41,833 nucleotides of DNA. Origin: a virus. The DNA is taken from the IMG/VR virus record IMGVR_UViG_3300031565_010158, positions 1 to 41,833 of that record. One strand, given 5' to 3'. Positions 8,466 to 16,241 of this stretch are shown piece by piece. The notes below the pieces were generated by a model. That model saw nothing but the letters and a program-made list of their open reading frames with translations, did not search any database and was not told the DNA's origin. How positions within the stretch are numbered: the stretch's first letter is position 1; each line of letters opens with the position of its first letter. Both the position numbers and the translations under genes were made by a program.

Positions 8466-8493
8466 CCTCTCCCTTTAGGGAGGGGTAGTTGAC
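8466..8493 (+). mobile_element. IS200/IS605-type right-end hairpin of the tnpB remnant
   Basis: CCTCTCCC (8466-8473) pairs with GGGAGGGG (8478-8485) around a TTTA loop, with one G-U pair, and TAGTTGAC follows. The intact tnpB element has the same layout: stem, CTTTAG loop, stem, TAGTTGA. In this family the right end forms the 3' part of the omega-RNA scaffold and TTGAC-like bases mark the cleavage site. Confidence 0.75.
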
Positions 8494-8549
8494 AGGCGGA
8501 AGTATTTTTTTATGTAAAAGGGATTTAATGTTTAAATTTTGAAGAATAT

Positions 8550-9626
8550 ATGGAGATGAAAATACTTTCTTATAGGACGACAATGCCTTTCGATAATAAG
8601 GGTCCGTGGAGTGGATCTGCTATATCTCCCCCTACTAATAAGTCTGTTTTGCCTGTTAATAATGTTCCGACTATTCAGGACTTTTTAGGAGGAGAAAAAA
8701 CCATGAAGGATATTCTTCCGGGCACTCGTGGTAATTGGTCGCCTGGCAAGGATGTAGATAAGTCATATAAGGAGAAGGGCTCAGACTATAAAAGTAAAGA
8801 AGAATATCTTGGTCGAATGTTAAGAGATAAAGAAATTCAAGAACGGCTAGTTGATAAAGATCGTTTTCCTCAAAAATGGAAAGTTAAAGTTCCCGGAGGA
8901 TCTAAGTCATTTTTATCTTTTGAACTTGCTCAACAGTATGTAAGGGAAAATAGTATTCCGTTTCGATATTTAAGCAGGGTAGCCCAAAATAGAAGTCAAG
9001 ACGAAGTAGATCGAATAGAGGTTATCGGAGAATCAATTAATAAATGTTTCCTAGTAGAATCTATAGATATTGAAGGCGGCGTTAAGGAAACAGGCTCTGC
9101 GTTCTGTATATTTCCCAACTATTTTGTTACCTGTGCTCATGTTCTTAAAAATTATAATAAAAATAAGCCAAAAAATACCTTGAATTTTAGGAATGTATAT
9201 GTTAACCTAATAAAACAAGGAAATACATATCGAGCTGATGTTGTAAAAGTCGATTCAAAGCTTGATATAGCTCTTTTAAAATGCGATATTGATGTTGAGC
9301 CGTTTAGTCTTGATACGAATTTTGTAGTAGGAGAAGATATTATTGCAATTGGCAGTCCTCATGGATACGAAAATAATGTTTCTAATGGTACTATTGGATC
9401 AATCGACAGAAAGCTTTATACATACGAGGGTGCCCCTGATTATATGTTTGTCGATTTGTCAATTTTTCCTGGTAATTCGGGAGGACCTATTATCAAGGTA
9501 GATAATGGAATGGTTATAGGGATGGTTACATTAATTGTTACAAGCGAAGGAGGTTATGGATTAAATGCAGCATTATCGTCTATTTATATAGAAAAGTTTA
9601 TTAAAGAAAGATTAAAGGAATTTTAA
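8550..9626 (+). CDS. Trypsin-like (S1/HtrA-type) serine protease
   Basis: The C-terminal ~190 residues form a chymotrypsin-fold protease. H197 is in TCAHVL, D239 in KLDIALLK, and the nucleophile S310 is in PGNSGGPI, with the usual downstream VIGMVT strand. There is no PDZ domain, transmembrane helix or obvious signal peptide, so a cytoplasmic or virion location is likely. The N-terminal ~160 residues are unknown and contain RVAQNRS just before the protease domain. The ATG at 8550 has only a weak GAAG. An in-frame ATG at 8703 (residue 52) has a perfect AGGAGGAG 8 nt upstream and may be the main or a second start. The prohead protease is a separate gene, so this enzyme must do something else. 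Confidence 0.88.
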   Translation: MEMKILSYRTTMPFDNKGPWSGSAISPPTNKSVLPVNNVPTIQDFLGGEKTMKDILPGTRGNWSPGKDVDKSYKEKGSDYKSKEEYLGRMLRDKEIQERLVDKDRFPQKWKVKVPGGSKSFLSFELAQQYVRENSIPFRYLSRVAQNRSQDEVDRIEVIGESINKCFLVESIDIEGGVKETGSAFCIFPNYFVTCAHVLKNYNKNKPKNTLNFRNVYVNLIKQGNTYRADVVKVDSKLDIALLKCDIDVEPFSLDTNFVVGEDIIAIGSPHGYENNVSNGTIGSIDRKLYTYEGAPDYMFVDLSIFPGNSGGPIIKVDNGMVIGMVTLIVTSEGGYGLNAALSSIYIEKFIKERLKEF

Positions 9627-9670
9627 ATTAACAAAAAGAACAAAGTAGTAAGAAAAAAAGGAGTATTAAA

Positions 9671-10111
9671 ATGAGTCATTGGAAAACTGGTAAGTTGAAG
9701 CTGGATTGTGCCTTGGTTATCCTCCAAAGGGCGCTTATAAATATTATGCCTGGGTGGGAAAAGCATATTAAGGTTGACGCTAGCGGCAGCCTTCCTATTC
9801 ATAGTAATTATCAGGGCACAAGTAAAAAGACATACAGCCTTGTTGTTCCTAAGGGCGGAGATACTGGCGTGTCAGGATCCGATCTTGGGTTTTCTCAGGA
9901 GGAAGATGGGTCTTGGGCTATTACCCATGATTATTTGCCCCATGAATTAAGAGATCCGGAAGGACAGATTAAACAGCAGGTGGGAGTTATGAGGGCAAGG
10001 GCTATTGCCTTTCGGAACCAATTTCAAATAACACTAGATCAGCAGATTGGTGAGGACCATGTCATCGAGATGCTGGTTCCTGAGGCTCAAGCCGGACAAT
10101 TTCATGCTTAA
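9671..10111 (+). CDS. DUF1257 (Ycf35-like) family protein, probable
   Basis: A 146-residue protein that starts MSHWKT, close to the MSHF-T start typical of DUF1257. It keeps the later family pattern: a strand YSLVVPK, then DLGFSQEEDGSWAITHDY, then a helix VGVMRARAIAFRNQF and a final strand. DUF1257/Ycf35 occurs in plastids, cyanobacteria and some phages and has no established biochemical role. The next gene resembles DUF2997, its usual small companion, and two Ycf46-like AAA+ genes lie 10 kb downstream. AAGGAG lies 8 nt before the ATG. The match is by pattern memory, so a profile search should confirm it. Confidence 0.6.
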   Translation: MSHWKTGKLKLDCALVILQRALINIMPGWEKHIKVDASGSLPIHSNYQGTSKKTYSLVVPKGGDTGVSGSDLGFSQEEDGSWAITHDYLPHELRDPEGQIKQQVGVMRARAIAFRNQFQITLDQQIGEDHVIEMLVPEAQAGQFHA

Positions 10112-10136
10112 TAAGGTTTAAAAACAGGAGATTATT

Positions 10137-10472
10137 ATGAAGATATATAAAATAGCCCAAGGCGTTCCGCAAGGTTTTGTAAAGTTGCGTATTATCGTCA
10201 AGAAAAATGCAGATGTAGATTACGAAGGTCGATTTATTAGGGGCGGAGCAAGCCAATGTAGCGAAGGATCTGGCGATGCTCTTGAACAAATTCTCAATAT
10301 GCCGCTTGAGGGATTTGGCCACGAGTTTGCCACCGGCGATCTTAAGAAGACGGAAGAATATTATGAGCAGACGAGACCTCAGGTTCCTACACCGCTACCT
10401 GCATCTCCTCAGGAAGAGGATGTCGTAACTCGACGACCAGAAAAACGGTTAGATCAGGGTTACGGGACTTAA
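10137..10472 (+). CDS. DUF2997-like small protein with Pro-rich tail
   Basis: The 111-residue product begins MKIYKIAQGVPQG. It then has a short beta-beta-alpha unit: VKLRIIVKKNADVDYEG and GASQCSEGSGDALEQIL. That pattern (two strands, a Gly-x-Cys turn and a helix) matches DUF2997, a partner usually encoded beside DUF1257. The tail from about residue 80 is Pro/Glu/Arg-rich and probably disordered. The ATG has CAGGAG 7 nt upstream, and the gene lies 25 nt after the DUF1257 gene, so they are co-transcribed. A strong terminator follows, closing this unit. The family call rests mainly on the small motif plus the neighbour. Confidence 0.5.
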   Translation: MKIYKIAQGVPQGFVKLRIIVKKNADVDYEGRFIRGGASQCSEGSGDALEQILNMPLEGFGHEFATGDLKKTEEYYEQTRPQVPTPLPASPQEEDVVTRRPEKRLDQGYGT

Positions 10473-10494
10473 TTACTGCCATATATTATTTGAA

Positions 10495-10523
10495 AAAAAG
10501 CCGGATTTTATCCGGCTTTTTTC
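10495..10523 (+). terminator. Intrinsic terminator after the DUF2997-like gene
   Basis: AAAAAGCCGGA (10495-10505) pairs with TCCGGCTTTTT (10511-10521) around TTTTA, and the T-run continues. It ends the protease/DUF1257/DUF2997 unit, and a GTATAAT box starts in its tail. Confidence 0.9.
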
Positions 10524-10533
10524 TTTGTATAAT
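10522..10533 (+). promoter_or_regulatory. GTATAAT -10 box fused to the terminator
   Basis: TCTTTGTATAAT follows the terminator T-run with no spacer, so the -35 position falls in the hairpin. TATAAT is at 10528-10533. The leader to the ATG at 10592 is about 52 nt, with GTGGAG just before the start. A decoy AGGAGAT at 10540-10546 has no start codon in range. Confidence 0.6.
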
Positions 10534-10591
10534 AATCATAGGAGATCACAGGTATTTTTTAGAATAATTATGCATTCGTAGTGGAGTGCTT

Positions 10592-13500
10592 ATGAGGATT
10601 TTGAAAATAAGTGAAGTTGTTGAACCTGAAATAGCTAATGACAGGTTTTATGGTTATTTTCTCAGAGCTTTTAACGAGAACCAAGTTGAATGGAAGCTCC
10701 AGAGTGAAAAATGGAACGTTAGGAAACTAGGAGAAGAAAACGCTATGACTGTCTCCTATGTTGGATACATTGCTATTGGCGAAACCATTACTAATAGGGT
10801 TTTTAGTTATTTGGTAAAAATATACTTTTTAATAGCCGACGATATGCGACTTTATATAGAGAGGGGCTATGATATGTATGGTAAGGAGATCGATCCTAAA
10901 AACTCGACATTTAAGCGTTCTTTAACATTTAAGCGTGCTATTGTTGAATTATGGTTCAATATTAAAATGAGTCCTACGGGAGCAGATATGGAAAAAGTAG
11001 CATCATGGACTACTGCGGGTGCTCAGTCGTCTGCGGATATTGATAATTATTTCGTTAAAAAAGATGTTAAAGATATACTAGAAAATAAATTAAATATTAG
11101 AGGTATAAAATTCCCCGACGAGATGGACGCAGAAGAAGCAGAAAAACAAAAGGGCAAAATAAAAACGTCGGTTAGGTTAACAAAAAGGAAAAGAAAGTCT
11201 CGTCTTGAAGAAGCAACGGAATTAAAAATATTTATTGACCCAAAGAAGATGGGCGGACATGAAGTTTACTATATTACAACAGAATTAGAAACTGGCAAGA
11301 CATCTCTGCCGAAATTACTTAAAGATAGAAGAGATGATGGCGCCCCCTTGACTGCCGAAGACGCAATGGAAATATTAACTCAGCATGTTGAAAACGCTAA
11401 AAACTATCGGAATTATGTAGATAAAAGCTCTAAAAGCGAATATATTCCAGAGGGATCAACGCCTCAGAATTATGATTTCGATATGAATAGGAAGAAGGAA
11501 GATGCTTCTGAAACCGATATGGTAATATCTCCAACCAAACCCGCTATTGAACTATCACCTCCGTTTGAGCAAGTTGAGGATTTAAAAGATTTATTAGGCG
11601 AAACCAAAAGGCAATATAAGTATAGTCAGGATTACGGCGGATATTTTACAGGAGATGTTCCTGATTATGCAGCAGATATTCTTGGGACTCCTTCTGTTGA
11701 TGCAGGACAAATTAAATCTATGTTTGGAAAGGCCGACAAAGCTATAGATCTTGTTAATCGTTTCAATTCCTCTCTCCTATCTAACGTCTCTTTTATATTT
11801 AATTTCGCCAAAAGTGGAGCGTATGGAGTTTATTTATCGGCTTTGGATCGAATGATTAAAACAAAAGCTCTTAAGAAGAAATTAGAAGCGCAAGGTTACA
11901 AGGTCGAGCAGAATGAACAGGGGATGTTAACGGCCTATCCTCTAAAGGAAGAAAAATCTCCTGACGAAATTCAGGCAGACATAGATAGGCTGTATGCGGA
12001 TTTAGAGACTAAGGGAGGATCTGCTTTTGGAATCAATATGAATTCTATTTTGCAAGCAGCTAAGTCTGATGCAATGCAAGCACAATCTCCTGATCTTAAT
12101 GCGTGGGAATGGATGGCTCTTTTGCATCTTGCTGGTACTATAGTCCATGAAGCCACGCATGCTAAAGGCGATATGGGAGAATCTGGACCAGAAGCAGCAG
12201 AAGCACAATTTCTACAGCAAGCACTTCCTATTGTTAACGAAGAATATCAAAGAAGCATGGAGCAGGAAGGTAGAATAGAAGAGTTTGCTCCATTAACTAT
12301 AGGAACGACAAAGAGACATGCGTATGGAAGGAACTGGTATAAATATGCTCAGTCTCTTCCTTATTATGTTCCTCAGTCGTTTTTAGATCGCCCCAGTGGA
12401 TCGGATTTAGAGGGCAGATATTCTATGGGTATTAATAGTGATCAGGGAATGGCAGCCTGGGATATGATTATGCAAGAAGACCAACACGTTCCTCTTGAGA
12501 AAAGATTAGGGAGGCAATATATGAGTCCCCTGCCTCCTGATTTGAGTCAAGAAAATGATTCATACGAAGAGCAATTAAGAAAATATACAAGAGACGATTG
12601 GAAGCTTGATCCGAAAGCCACAATGGAGGAATTACTTTCTGAAGGACATGAGGGAAATAGATATATAACATTAGAGGGACTTTTAGATGAAACAAGGCCG
12701 ACGCCCCTTATTCTTCCTCTTAAGAAAAAAAAGTTAGCGACCGAAGCAAGTAAGAAAATTACAAAAGTTGCAACTTCTTTTGGATGGATGAACAATCTTG
12801 AAATTTCTGACGGGAATACAATTCCTGGTTTGAGCGATAGAGTTATGTCATGGGAATCAAGAGAGGAAGATTTTGTAGATAGAGAAAAGGAAATTAGACA
12901 GCAACCCAGATATAATCCTACTTATGACATTAAGGGGTTTTATTATAGATGGATAGAACCAAGATTTAGGCCTCAGTTGTTTGATGACATGACAAGGGAC
13001 TATTCTAATACCCACCCTGCTAAACGTTTTGCTGCGTCAGTAGAGATAGATCCTGAGGTTGCATCTATTTTGTCTGTTCTAGTGGCCGCAAAAAAGAAAA
13101 TCCTAAAAAGAAAAATTTTAAGTACTAGGTTTATTATTACTGACGATGTGATGCCGGTTGTTGACAAGATATTTTCTGGTCCTGATTTTCGTATTGATGT
13201 TTTTAATTTTGGCAAAACTGATGCGGGGGAAGAAATTTATGCAGTATGGGTTTCGTCGCCAGAAATTAAGGGTAGTAATATTGAAAAAGCAGAAAAATAT
13301 TTCCAGGAAAAAGACGATGAAAAAGTAGATGATTTGCTTGAGGAATTATTTAGGGTTTCGTCTCAGAGAAGGAAAAACATAGATAAGATTATTGGGACGG
13401 TAAAAGATATTTGCAAGGAGTATGGGGTTAGAGATCTTTACCTTGTCGGCGGTTATCCTAGAGAGATGGTATTAAATCGTTCTGCTACTAATGTTGACGA

Positions 13501-14086
13501 GATGGATTTCAGTGCGGCTTGGGCAAATCAAAGTATTAAGGTTGGAGGGTTAGTTGCTGAACGCTTAGGGGTTAAGGATGTTAATATTTTTAAGAATACA
13601 ATGACGTTATCTTTTGTTTATAAAGATATTAAAGTGGATTTCAAGGGAGATTTTGTGCCAATTGAGGTTAAAGGCGTATTGAGAGAGCGAGGCATACCAA
13701 CGACTCCGCTGAATATGGATGTTTATAATAGAGACTTTACAATAAATATGTTGGCCTATAATATTTCAGAAGACAAAATTCTTGATATTTGTAAAGAATC
13801 TATAAACGATTTAGAAAAAGAAGTTATCAGAACATTTTTTGATCCCGATTATATTTGCAAACTTAACCCAATAATTATTTTGAGGGCTTTGACGCTTAAG
13901 ATAAAATATGGGTTTGAGATATGCTCTCGCTTACAGGAGGCTATGATTAATAATGCTTCTTTGTTATTAAATTCAATATCAAAATCTCAATTAATTTCAG
14001 CAAGGGAAAATGTCCTTAAAGAAGGAAAGAAAGAGGCTAGAGAATTATTCAAACAGTTCGGATTAGAAAAAATAGAGGAGATATAA
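10592..14086 (+). CDS. Giant fusion: HExxH metallopeptidase-like region plus CCA-adding-enzyme-like nucleotidyltransferase
   Basis: 1164 residues. The ATG at 10592 is preferred over GTG 10586 because GGAG lies 5 nt upstream of it. The first ~330 residues are unknown. At H519 is TIVHEATHAKG, an HExxH zinc site, with acidic GPEAAEAQF about 10 residues later that could supply the third ligand. GRNWYKYAQ and Pro-rich linkers follow. From about 925 on the sequence reads like the head of a class II tRNA nucleotidyltransferase: LVGGYPREMVL (G953), E970-M-D972 where the family usually has DxD, and RDFTINMLAYN, ending with helices. The metal-site Asp-to-Glu change may alter activity. A phage protein joining these two activities is unfamiliar to me; both assignments rest on motifs. 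Confidence 0.65.
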   Translation: MRILKISEVVEPEIANDRFYGYFLRAFNENQVEWKLQSEKWNVRKLGEENAMTVSYVGYIAIGETITNRVFSYLVKIYFLIADDMRLYIERGYDMYGKEIDPKNSTFKRSLTFKRAIVELWFNIKMSPTGADMEKVASWTTAGAQSSADIDNYFVKKDVKDILENKLNIRGIKFPDEMDAEEAEKQKGKIKTSVRLTKRKRKSRLEEATELKIFIDPKKMGGHEVYYITTELETGKTSLPKLLKDRRDDGAPLTAEDAMEILTQHVENAKNYRNYVDKSSKSEYIPEGSTPQNYDFDMNRKKEDASETDMVISPTKPAIELSPPFEQVEDLKDLLGETKRQYKYSQDYGGYFTGDVPDYAADILGTPSVDAGQIKSMFGKADKAIDLVNRFNSSLLSNVSFIFNFAKSGAYGVYLSALDRMIKTKALKKKLEAQGYKVEQNEQGMLTAYPLKEEKSPDEIQADIDRLYADLETKGGSAFGINMNSILQAAKSDAMQAQSPDLNAWEWMALLHLAGTIVHEATHAKGDMGESGPEAAEAQFLQQALPIVNEEYQRSMEQEGRIEEFAPLTIGTTKRHAYGRNWYKYAQSLPYYVPQSFLDRPSGSDLEGRYSMGINSDQGMAAWDMIMQEDQHVPLEKRLGRQYMSPLPPDLSQENDSYEEQLRKYTRDDWKLDPKATMEELLSEGHEGNRYITLEGLLDETRPTPLILPLKKKKLATEASKKITKVATSFGWMNNLEISDGNTIPGLSDRVMSWESREEDFVDREKEIRQQPRYNPTYDIKGFYYRWIEPRFRPQLFDDMTRDYSNTHPAKRFAASVEIDPEVASILSVLVAAKKKILKRKILSTRFIITDDVMPVVDKIFSGPDFRIDVFNFGKTDAGEEIYAVWVSSPEIKGSNIEKAEKYFQEKDDEKVDDLLEELFRVSSQRRKNIDKIIGTVKDICKEYGVRDLYLVGGYPREMVLNRSATNVDEMDFSAAWANQSIKVGGLVAERLGVKDVNIFKNTMTLSFVYKDIKVDFKGDFVPIEVKGVLRERGIPTTPLNMDVYNRDFTINMLAYNISEDKILDICKESINDLEKEVIRTFFDPDYICKLNPIIILRALTLKIKYGFEICSRLQEAMINNASLLLNSISKSQLISARENVLKEGKKEARELFKQFGLEKIEEI

Positions 14087-14087
14087 A

Positions 14088-14537
14088 ATGCCAGTACCAA
14101 TTAGACCCCTGCCAGATAATAGGAATGATGTGAGCGGAATGGATTATTCGTTTCTCTTACAAAATTTACAACCCAAGAAGAAAACTGTAACGGCCAGTAA
14201 TAAAGACGCATCGTTATTGTTTAAGTTATGGTCTACTGGAGAAAAGGTCGAAGAAGATGTTGTTAAAATTAATTCTGAGATCGATATTTCTTCAGAGGAT
14301 ATTATGAGGCTTAAAACGATGGGGTTTCTTACAGGCGGAACAGACGAAGTAAAATTTACTAAAAAAGGAAAAATAGTAATAACTACTATGGTTCTTAGTG
14401 AGGAAAGTAATTTTAACAAGAATAAGCAAGAGAAGCCATATACTGAAATTCTAGCTAATATGAGCAAAAGAGGTAAAAGAGGCTACAGGAACGCCCAATT
14501 TGCCACAGATAATACAAACCGCTTGAGACTTGACTAA
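14088..14537 (+). CDS. Small protein with winged-helix-like domain
   Basis: 149 residues, unrecognised as a whole. Residues about 60-105 (SSEDIMRLKTMGFLTGG, then VKFTKKGKIVITTM) have the helix plus wing layout of a winged helix-turn-helix, where LT-x-KGK typically forms the wing. A basic C-terminus (KRGKRGYRN) could add nucleic-acid contact. GAGGAG lies upstream inside the preceding gene and only one base separates the two genes, so they are co-translated. It is coupled to the next gene by TAATG. A DNA-binding role is plausible but unproven. Confidence 0.65.
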   Translation: MPVPIRPLPDNRNDVSGMDYSFLLQNLQPKKKTVTASNKDASLLFKLWSTGEKVEEDVVKINSEIDISSEDIMRLKTMGFLTGGTDEVKFTKKGKIVITTMVLSEESNFNKNKQEKPYTEILANMSKRGKRGYRNAQFATDNTNRLRLD

Positions 14538-14860
14538 TGGATAAATCTTTTTCCACAACGAAGATGCAACCTCTACGGTCTTTAAGAAATAAGCCGTCGA
14601 TAAGGGAAAGATATCTTCGGGGAGAAAAAGACAGAAAGAACGAGAAGAAAACTGTTGCTTTAAATATTTATGCGGAGTTGAGTCGTAAAAATTATCAGCA
14701 AATTTTAAATAACGAATTAGAGATTTGCGTTCCTTATGGAGTTAAAATGAGGAATAAGGGCGGTTCTAGGGTATTGTTTTTTGAATGCGAAGACGAAGAC
14801 GCTGTGAAGGAGCTAATGGACGGTTTAGATGCATCAGAAATTTCGTGGCAAGAGGTATAA
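14537..14860 (+). CDS. Unknown small basic protein
   Basis: 107 residues, family unknown. The N-terminal 45 residues are strongly basic (RERYLRGEKDRKNEKK). The rest looks like a small alpha/beta fold: YAELSRKNYQQILNNELEICV, then GSRVLFFECEDEDAVKELMDGL. The start overlaps the previous stop by one base. A tnpB insertion begins immediately after its stop, and the element's guide-coding flank would correspond to the last bases of this gene. Confidence 0.65.
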   Translation: MDKSFSTTKMQPLRSLRNKPSIRERYLRGEKDRKNEKKTVALNIYAELSRKNYQQILNNELEICVPYGVKMRNKGGSRVLFFECEDEDAVKELMDGLDASEISWQEV

Positions 14861-14862
14861 AA

Positions 14863-14892
14863 TCAACTACCCAATGACTAAAGATCATTGGG
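14863..14892 (-). ncRNA. IS right-end hairpin, probable 3' end of an omega-RNA scaffold
   Basis: On the - strand, CCCAATGA and TCATTGGG form a perfect 8-bp stem around TCTTTAG, then TAGTTGAT. The tnpB stop codon TAG lies in the loop. In TnpB systems the RNA overlaps the 3' end of tnpB and the guide is read from the flank beyond the right end, here TTTATACCTCTTGCCACGA, the 3' end of the neighbouring gene. Transcription is not shown by the sequence. Confidence 0.6.
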
Positions 14893-16068
14893 TTTGCGAG
14901 ACCTTATCTCACAATTAGCCAGTTGATATGGCTTGCCCGTTAGGTTTAATTTACCATCAATAGGTATATTAAACGAAACAGGGAGTTCTACGCCTTTTAC
15001 TCTTTTTCTCATGGCGTAACGATTAGCAATGTTAATTGACGCATTCCAATCAGCATCAAAAACCTTACCATCTTTTGTGTAATATCTACATCCCTTACGA
15101 ACACCTCTATCAATGCCTCTATAGTCATTTTTAGATGTATATGCAGGGTTAACCGTTACCACTATTTTACCTTGTAGTGGTGCCTTGTAGCTTAGTATTC
15201 TTCTGAGATCATAATATGGAACTTGAGCTTGTTTGTTGTTGAATTTCTTTCCTCTATGATGTTGTTTGATTCCACTCAAATCCTCCATAACAATAACATT
15301 AGATTTTGTTTCTAATATCTTATTTGCTATGAGATGAGATTGGTTCTTGTTTTTGTTACATTCTTTTCTTTTTAATGTTTTAAGTTTTCTTTGGGCAGAT
15401 CTAGAAAATGTTGTTTTACTTTTTGATTTTAGTATTTTCTTGAGGTATCTAAGTTTACGTTTATCTTTGAGAAAGATTTTGTCAGTAATAGCAAGTCCTT
15501 CCGATGTTGTAGCTAATCTTTTAATTCCCAAGTCTACTCCAATACAACTGTTTTCTATAAGTGTAGGCGCATTAACCTCAAATGATACAGATAACCAAAC
15601 CTCATTATTCCCGACAAATAATAGTGGATCGCAAACAGAATACTTGGAAAATAATTTCTTAAATTTGTCATATGGTCTATAGCTACAAATAATTCGTTTT
15701 CCAGTAGTTGTTAATTTAATTCTGTCTTTATCCAAGAACGTATAAATTCTCTTGTCTAACCTGATTGATAAGTTTTCTTGTTTAGCTGGTTCTGCTATTT
15801 TCTGATGATTTGATTGAATAGTTTTGTACGTAGCATAAACACTGTCTTTAGCTCTAATTATAACTTGAGAAGGACAGTTTGGAAATAGCTTTCTACATCG
15901 GTGATAGTTCTTGTCGTGAAGTAGTTTTTTGTCAACTTTCTTAGATTTAAAAGCATATTCTGACATATAATTCCATACTTTTTGGTGTTCTAAGAGTAAA
16001 TCAACAAGAGAACTCTTATCTTCTTGCTTTAAAAATTCTAGTTTAATATTATATGTTAATATGTTCAT
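14878..16068 (-). CDS. tnpB: TnpB RNA-guided nuclease (OrfB), zinc-ribbon cysteines missing
   Basis: 396 residues, normal TnpB length. The RuvC acids are intact: D179 (CIGVDLGIKRLAT), E262 (IVMEDLSGIK) and D340 (FDADWNASINIA). Between residues 311 and 337, where the family normally has two CxxC pairs after TS, only C327 is present (TSKNDYRGI...KGCRYYTKDG). The zinc ribbon is therefore lost or replaced, yet the frame is intact and the RuvC motifs are conserved, suggesting a functional variant. TnpB uses an omega-RNA to cut DNA and promotes retention of its element. The N-terminal ~130 residues carry the usual HTH/wedge-type region. Confidence 0.9.
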   Translation of the reverse strand: MNILTYNIKLEFLKQEDKSSLVDLLLEHQKVWNYMSEYAFKSKKVDKKLLHDKNYHRCRKLFPNCPSQVIIRAKDSVYATYKTIQSNHQKIAEPAKQENLSIRLDKRIYTFLDKDRIKLTTTGKRIICSYRPYDKFKKLFSKYSVCDPLLFVGNNEVWLSVSFEVNAPTLIENSCIGVDLGIKRLATTSEGLAITDKIFLKDKRKLRYLKKILKSKSKTTFSRSAQRKLKTLKRKECNKNKNQSHLIANKILETKSNVIVMEDLSGIKQHHRGKKFNNKQAQVPYYDLRRILSYKAPLQGKIVVTVNPAYTSKNDYRGIDRGVRKGCRYYTKDGKVFDADWNASINIANRYAMRKRVKGVELPVSFNIPIDGKLNLTGKPYQLANCEIRSRKPNDL

Positions 16069-16148
16069 ATTTATGTAATTCTTTATTTTTTGTAAAATTC
16101 CTTCTTTATTTTTAATTATTTTTTGTTTATTTTTTAAAGGTTATTAAC

Positions 16149-16155
16149 GTATAAT
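16149..16155 (+). promoter_or_regulatory. Possible GTATAAT -10 box inside the IS left-end region
   Basis: AACGTATAATTC points toward the WGR gene about 90 nt downstream. If the IS extends to about 16222, this box is carried by the element and could restore transcription of the genes behind it. No -35 is clear, and the surrounding DNA is very AT-rich, so chance is possible. Confidence 0.35.
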
Positions 16156-16170
16156 TCTTTAAATAATATA

Positions 16171-16222
16171 GAAGGGAGGATTCTCCTTTCTTCCTGACGC
16201 TAAAGATATTGGGGTTGCAAGC
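16171..16222. repeat. Hairpin-rich candidate left end of the tnpB element
   Basis: GAAGGGAGGA and TCCTTTCTTC (16171-16193) pair at 8 of 10 positions around TTC. The following bases, read on the - strand, give CCCCAATATCTTTAGCGTC, resembling the first half of the element's own right-end hairpin (CCCAATGATCTTTAG). No TTGAT-type target motif is obvious beside it, so the exact border is unresolved. Confidence 0.4.
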
Positions 16223-16241
16223 CGGGTTTGCTCATATATAA

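Larger units (their letters stand above)
14863..16222 (-). mobile_element. tnpB-only IS200/IS605 (IS1341-like) insertion; left boundary uncertain
   Basis: The element holds one - strand tnpB and no Y1 transposase (tnpA), so it would depend on another element for movement. Its right end, at low coordinates, is well defined by a hairpin ending TAGTTGAT. Its left end is placed roughly, at hairpin-rich sequence 16171-16222 before the WGR gene. It interrupts a + strand gene run, and the gene at 16242 lacks a ribosome binding site, which fits the insertion having displaced it. Confidence 0.65.

Noticed and set aside
10586-10591. GTG at 10586 as the start of the giant fusion gene
   Set aside because: ATG 10592 has GGAG at 5 nt; the GTG itself overlaps that Shine-Dalgarno.
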